Assembly: GCF_943737005.1 (NCBI RefSeq)
Contig: NZ_CALSFU010000009.1
Coordinates: 62,001 to 126,000 of the forward strand
Direction of reading: 5' to 3'
Length of the DNA: 64,000 bases
Origin: Achromobacter sp. Marseille-Q4962
GTDB lineage: Bacteria; Pseudomonadota; Gammaproteobacteria; Burkholderiales; Burkholderiaceae_B
Each line of letters starts with the position of its first letter. Position 1 is the stretch's first letter. Of this stretch, positions 62,112 through 64,000 are shown piece by piece. Made by a program: the position numbers and the translations under genes. A model generated the notes under the pieces. That model had not been told where the DNA came from. It saw nothing but the letters and a program-made list of their open reading frames with translations, and made no database searches.

Positions 62112-63452
62112 ATGAACACCCGCGTCCTCACTGGCATCACCACCACCGGAACCCCCCATCTCGGCAATTACGCCGGCGCCATCCGCCCCGCCGTCCGCGC
62201 CAGCACCCAGCCCGGCGCGGACGCGTTCTTCTTCATGGCCGATTACCACGCGCTCATCAAGTGCGACGACCCGGCCCGCGTGGCGCGCTCGCGCCTCGAA
62301 ATCGCCGCGACCTGGCTGGCCGCCGGCCTCGACCCCGACCGCGTCACCTTCTATCGGCAATCCGACATTCCCGAGATTCCCGAACTGTGCTGGATGCTCA
62401 GCTGCGTGACGGCCAAGGGCCTGATGAACCGCGCCCACGCCTACAAGGCCTCGGTGGACCAGAACGTGGCCAAGGGCGTGGACCCGGACGACGGCGTCAC
62501 CATGGGGCTGTTCTCCTATCCGGTGCTGATGGCGGCCGACATCCTCTTGTTCAATGCGAACAAGGTGCCGGTGGGGCGCGACCAGATCCAGCACCTGGAA
62601 ATGGCGCGCGACATCGCCCAGCGCTTCAACCATCTGTACGGGCGCGACTTCTTCACCCTGCCCGACGTCTCCATCGAGGACGACGTGGCGACGCTGCCGG
62701 GGCTGGACGGGCGCAAGATGTCCAAGAGCTACAACAACACCATTCCCCTCTTCGAGGGCGGCTCCAAGGCGATGCGCGCCGCCATCATGCGCATCGTGAC
62801 CGACTCGCGCGAGCCCGGCGAGCCCAAGGATGCCGAGAACTCCCATCTGTACACCATCTATCGCGCCTTCGCCAGCGCCGAGCAGGCGGCGGCATTCCGC
62901 CGGCAGCTCGAAGAGGGCATGGGCTGGGGCGACGCGAAAAACGCGCTGTACGAGCATCTCGAAGCCCTGGTCGCGCCCATGCGCGATCGCTACGTCGAAC
63001 TGATGGCCGATCCGGCGCGCATCGAAGACATTCTCCAGGCGGGCGCGGCCAAGGCGCGCAAGCTGGCCACGCCCCTGATGCGGGAACTGCGCGAGGCCGT
63101 GGGCCTGCGCAACATCTCGGCGGCGCCCGCCGCCGCCCCGCGCGCGGGCAAGAAAGAAAAGGCCAAGGGCGCGCGCTTCGTCAGCTTCCGCGAAACCGAC
63201 GGCAGCTTCCGCTTCCGCCTGCTGGCGGCCGACGGCGAAGAGCTGCTGCTTTCCGGGCGACATGCCGATCCCAAGGCCGCGGGCGCGGCATTGCGCCGCC
63301 TGCAGACCGAGGCGGCCGACCTGCGCGCGGGCGAAGACGGCACGGTTGCGGCCTACCTCGACGGTTCGGCCGCCGCGTCGATGGCCGTGGCGGACGCCGA
63401 GGCGCATCTGGAGAAAATCCGCGCCGCCCTGGCATCCCTGGCCGAGGAATAA
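62112..63452 (+). CDS. trpS: Tryptophan-tRNA ligase with C-terminal extension
   Basis: A 446-residue class I aminoacyl-tRNA synthetase. The HIGH-type motif is [12 protein letters not shown] and the KMSKS loop is [12 protein letters not shown]. The catalytic and anticodon parts end at about residue 335, where standard TrpS stops. The following 110 residues start with a Lys/Ala-rich linker ([14 protein letters not shown]), then a small domain with [20 protein letters not shown], which resembles YegP-type DUF1508 repeats, and an acidic helical tail. The extension appears to be original to the reading frame, not a frameshift. Confidence 0.93.
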   Translation: MNTRVLTGITTTGTPHLGNYAGAIRPAVRASTQPGADAFFFMADYHALIKCDDPARVARSRLEIAATWLAAGLDPDRVTFYRQSDIPEIPELCWMLSCVTAKGLMNRAHAYKASVDQNVAKGVDPDDGVTMGLFSYPVLMAADILLFNANKVPVGRDQIQHLEMARDIAQRFNHLYGRDFFTLPDVSIEDDVATLPGLDGRKMSKSYNNTIPLFEGGSKAMRAAIMRIVTDSREPGEPKDAENSHLYTIYRAFASAEQAAAFRRQLEEGMGWGDAKNALYEHLEALVAPMRDRYVELMADPARIEDILQAGAAKARKLATPLMRELREAVGLRNISAAPAAAPRAGKKEKAKGARFVSFRETDGSFRFRLLAADGEELLLSGRHADPKAAGAALRRLQTEAADLRAGEDGTVAAYLDGSAAASMAVADAEAHLEKIRAALASLAEE

Positions 63453-63540
63453 GGCGGGGCGGGCCCGGCGAGGCGAACCGCGCCCGCCGGGCCGGGCGCC
63501 GTCGAGGCCGGCGACGGTTCCCGTCCTGCCGGCGCGCATG

Positions 63541-63567
63541 AAAAAGCCCGCTGCGGGGCAGCGGGCT
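63541..63567 (-). terminator. Rho-independent terminator of tex
   Basis: AGCCCGCTGC (63545-63554) and GCAGCGGGCT (63558-63567) form a perfect 10-bp stem with a 3-nt loop. On the minus strand it is followed by TTTTT. It lies 23 bp after the tex stop and between two convergent genes; it may serve both. Confidence 0.82.
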
Positions 63568-63589
63568 GCGGGACGGCGATGCGGGACGA

Positions 63590-64000
63590 TCAGCGCTTGA
63601 GCTTGGCGAAGGCGTCGGCCATGGCGCTGTTCATCAGGCCGCCGCCCTGGCCGCGGCCGCCATCGTTGCCGCGCCGGTTCGGGCGCTCGCCGCCGCGCTC
63701 GCCGCCGCGCGGCGCATCGCCGCCACGGCGGGGCGCGGGAGCCGCCGTGTCGTTCAGGCGCATGGTGAGCGCGACCCGCTTACGCGCCACGTCCACTTCC
63801 AGCACCTTCACGGTCACCGTCTGGCCCACGCGGACCACGTCGCGCGGGTCTTTCACGAACTTCTCGGACAGCGCCGAAATGTGAACCAGCCCGTCCTGGT
63901 GCACGCCGATGTCCACGAAGGCGCCGAAGTTGACGACGTTGGTCACCACGCCCTCCAGCACCATGCCGGGATAGAGGTCGTTAAGCGTTTCCACGCCTTC
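63590..64000 (-). CDS. tex: Transcription accessory protein Tex, C-terminal part (partial)
   Basis: The last 136 codons of a larger gene running out of the window; the frame continues past the edge with no stop. The S1 RNA-binding domain is clear: [37 protein letters not shown], then [18 protein letters not shown]. The tail after it is rich in Gly and Arg ([20 protein letters not shown]), and ends in [14 protein letters not shown]. This is the usual C-terminus of Tex, a nucleic-acid-binding protein that affects transcription. The apparent GTG at 63994 is internal, not a start. Confidence 0.88.
   Translation of the reverse strand, partial: EGVETLNDLYPGMVLEGVVTNVVNFGAFVDIGVHQDGLVHISALSEKFVKDPRDVVRVGQTVTVKVLEVDVARKRVALTMRLNDTAAPAPRRGGDAPRGGERGGERPNRRGNDGGRGQGGGLMNSAMADAFAKLKR

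Overview
The window is high-GC chromosomal DNA, nearly all coding. Gene content and order point to a betaproteobacterium of the Alcaligenaceae (Bordetella/Achromobacter lineage). The main evidence is the block mdh | gntR-sdhCDABE-gltA, then odhA-odhB-lpdA, together with pyrG-(DUF1330)-eno-ftsB, prpBCD and a DUF4198-DUF3649-PepSY-DUF3325 iron-type cassette. I see no rRNA, tRNA, insertion sequence, prophage or CRISPR array. Assignment to a species is not possible from the sequence alone.

Layout. 1-770: end of a 3-oxoacid CoA-transferase operon (scoAB). 770-1231: an ElaA-type acetyltransferase on the minus strand. 1403-12613: a co-directional peptide import and degradation locus: RpiR-type regulator, isoaspartyl peptidase, GsiABCD-type ABC importer, P1 aminopeptidase (DmpA type), DppA-type D-aminopeptidase and an M24B aminopeptidase. 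12624-13616: a membrane protein of unknown function. 13835-17740: pyrG, a DUF1330 protein, eno and ftsB; kdsA, commonly found between pyrG and eno in related bacteria, is not here. 17877-25631 (all minus): TadE-like protein, hslO, gamma-carbonic anhydrase, an acyl-CoA synthetase with substituted catalytic lysines, an LpxH-type phosphoesterase, an M50 protease overlapping a DUF2167 gene, an RDD protein and a 62-residue protein behind an operator-rich promoter. 25944-33147 (minus): RlmL-type methyltransferase, hemJ, prpDCB and mdh. 33492-39358 (plus): GntR regulator, sdhCDAB, sdhE and gltA.

39485-51558: an unknown membrane-anchored protein, a DUF2214 protein, maeB, an orphan AceE-like E1, an OPT transporter, an M20 hydrolase and a UraD/allantoate-amidohydrolase fusion whose UraD half seems to lack its catalytic His-Pro motif. 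52053-57788: the 2-oxoglutarate dehydrogenase operon. 57881-58972: zapE. 59124-62036: a four-gene cassette behind a Fur-box-like site. 62112-63452: trpS with a C-terminal extension. 63590-64000: the 3' end of tex.

Functionally the window is dominated by central carbon metabolism (methylcitrate cycle, malate dehydrogenase, succinate dehydrogenase, citrate synthase, malic enzyme, 2-oxoglutarate dehydrogenase) plus peptide and ureide scavenging, which fits a bacterium that grows mainly on amino and organic acids. The most interesting candidate systems are the regulator-controlled isoaspartyl/D-peptide locus, the UraD-AllC fusion, the M50/DUF2167 pair, the Fur-type cassette and the small gene with paired palindromes around its -10 box. 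Function calls rest on recognisable motifs and neighbours. Promoters, operators and hairpins were read by eye and are correspondingly less certain.
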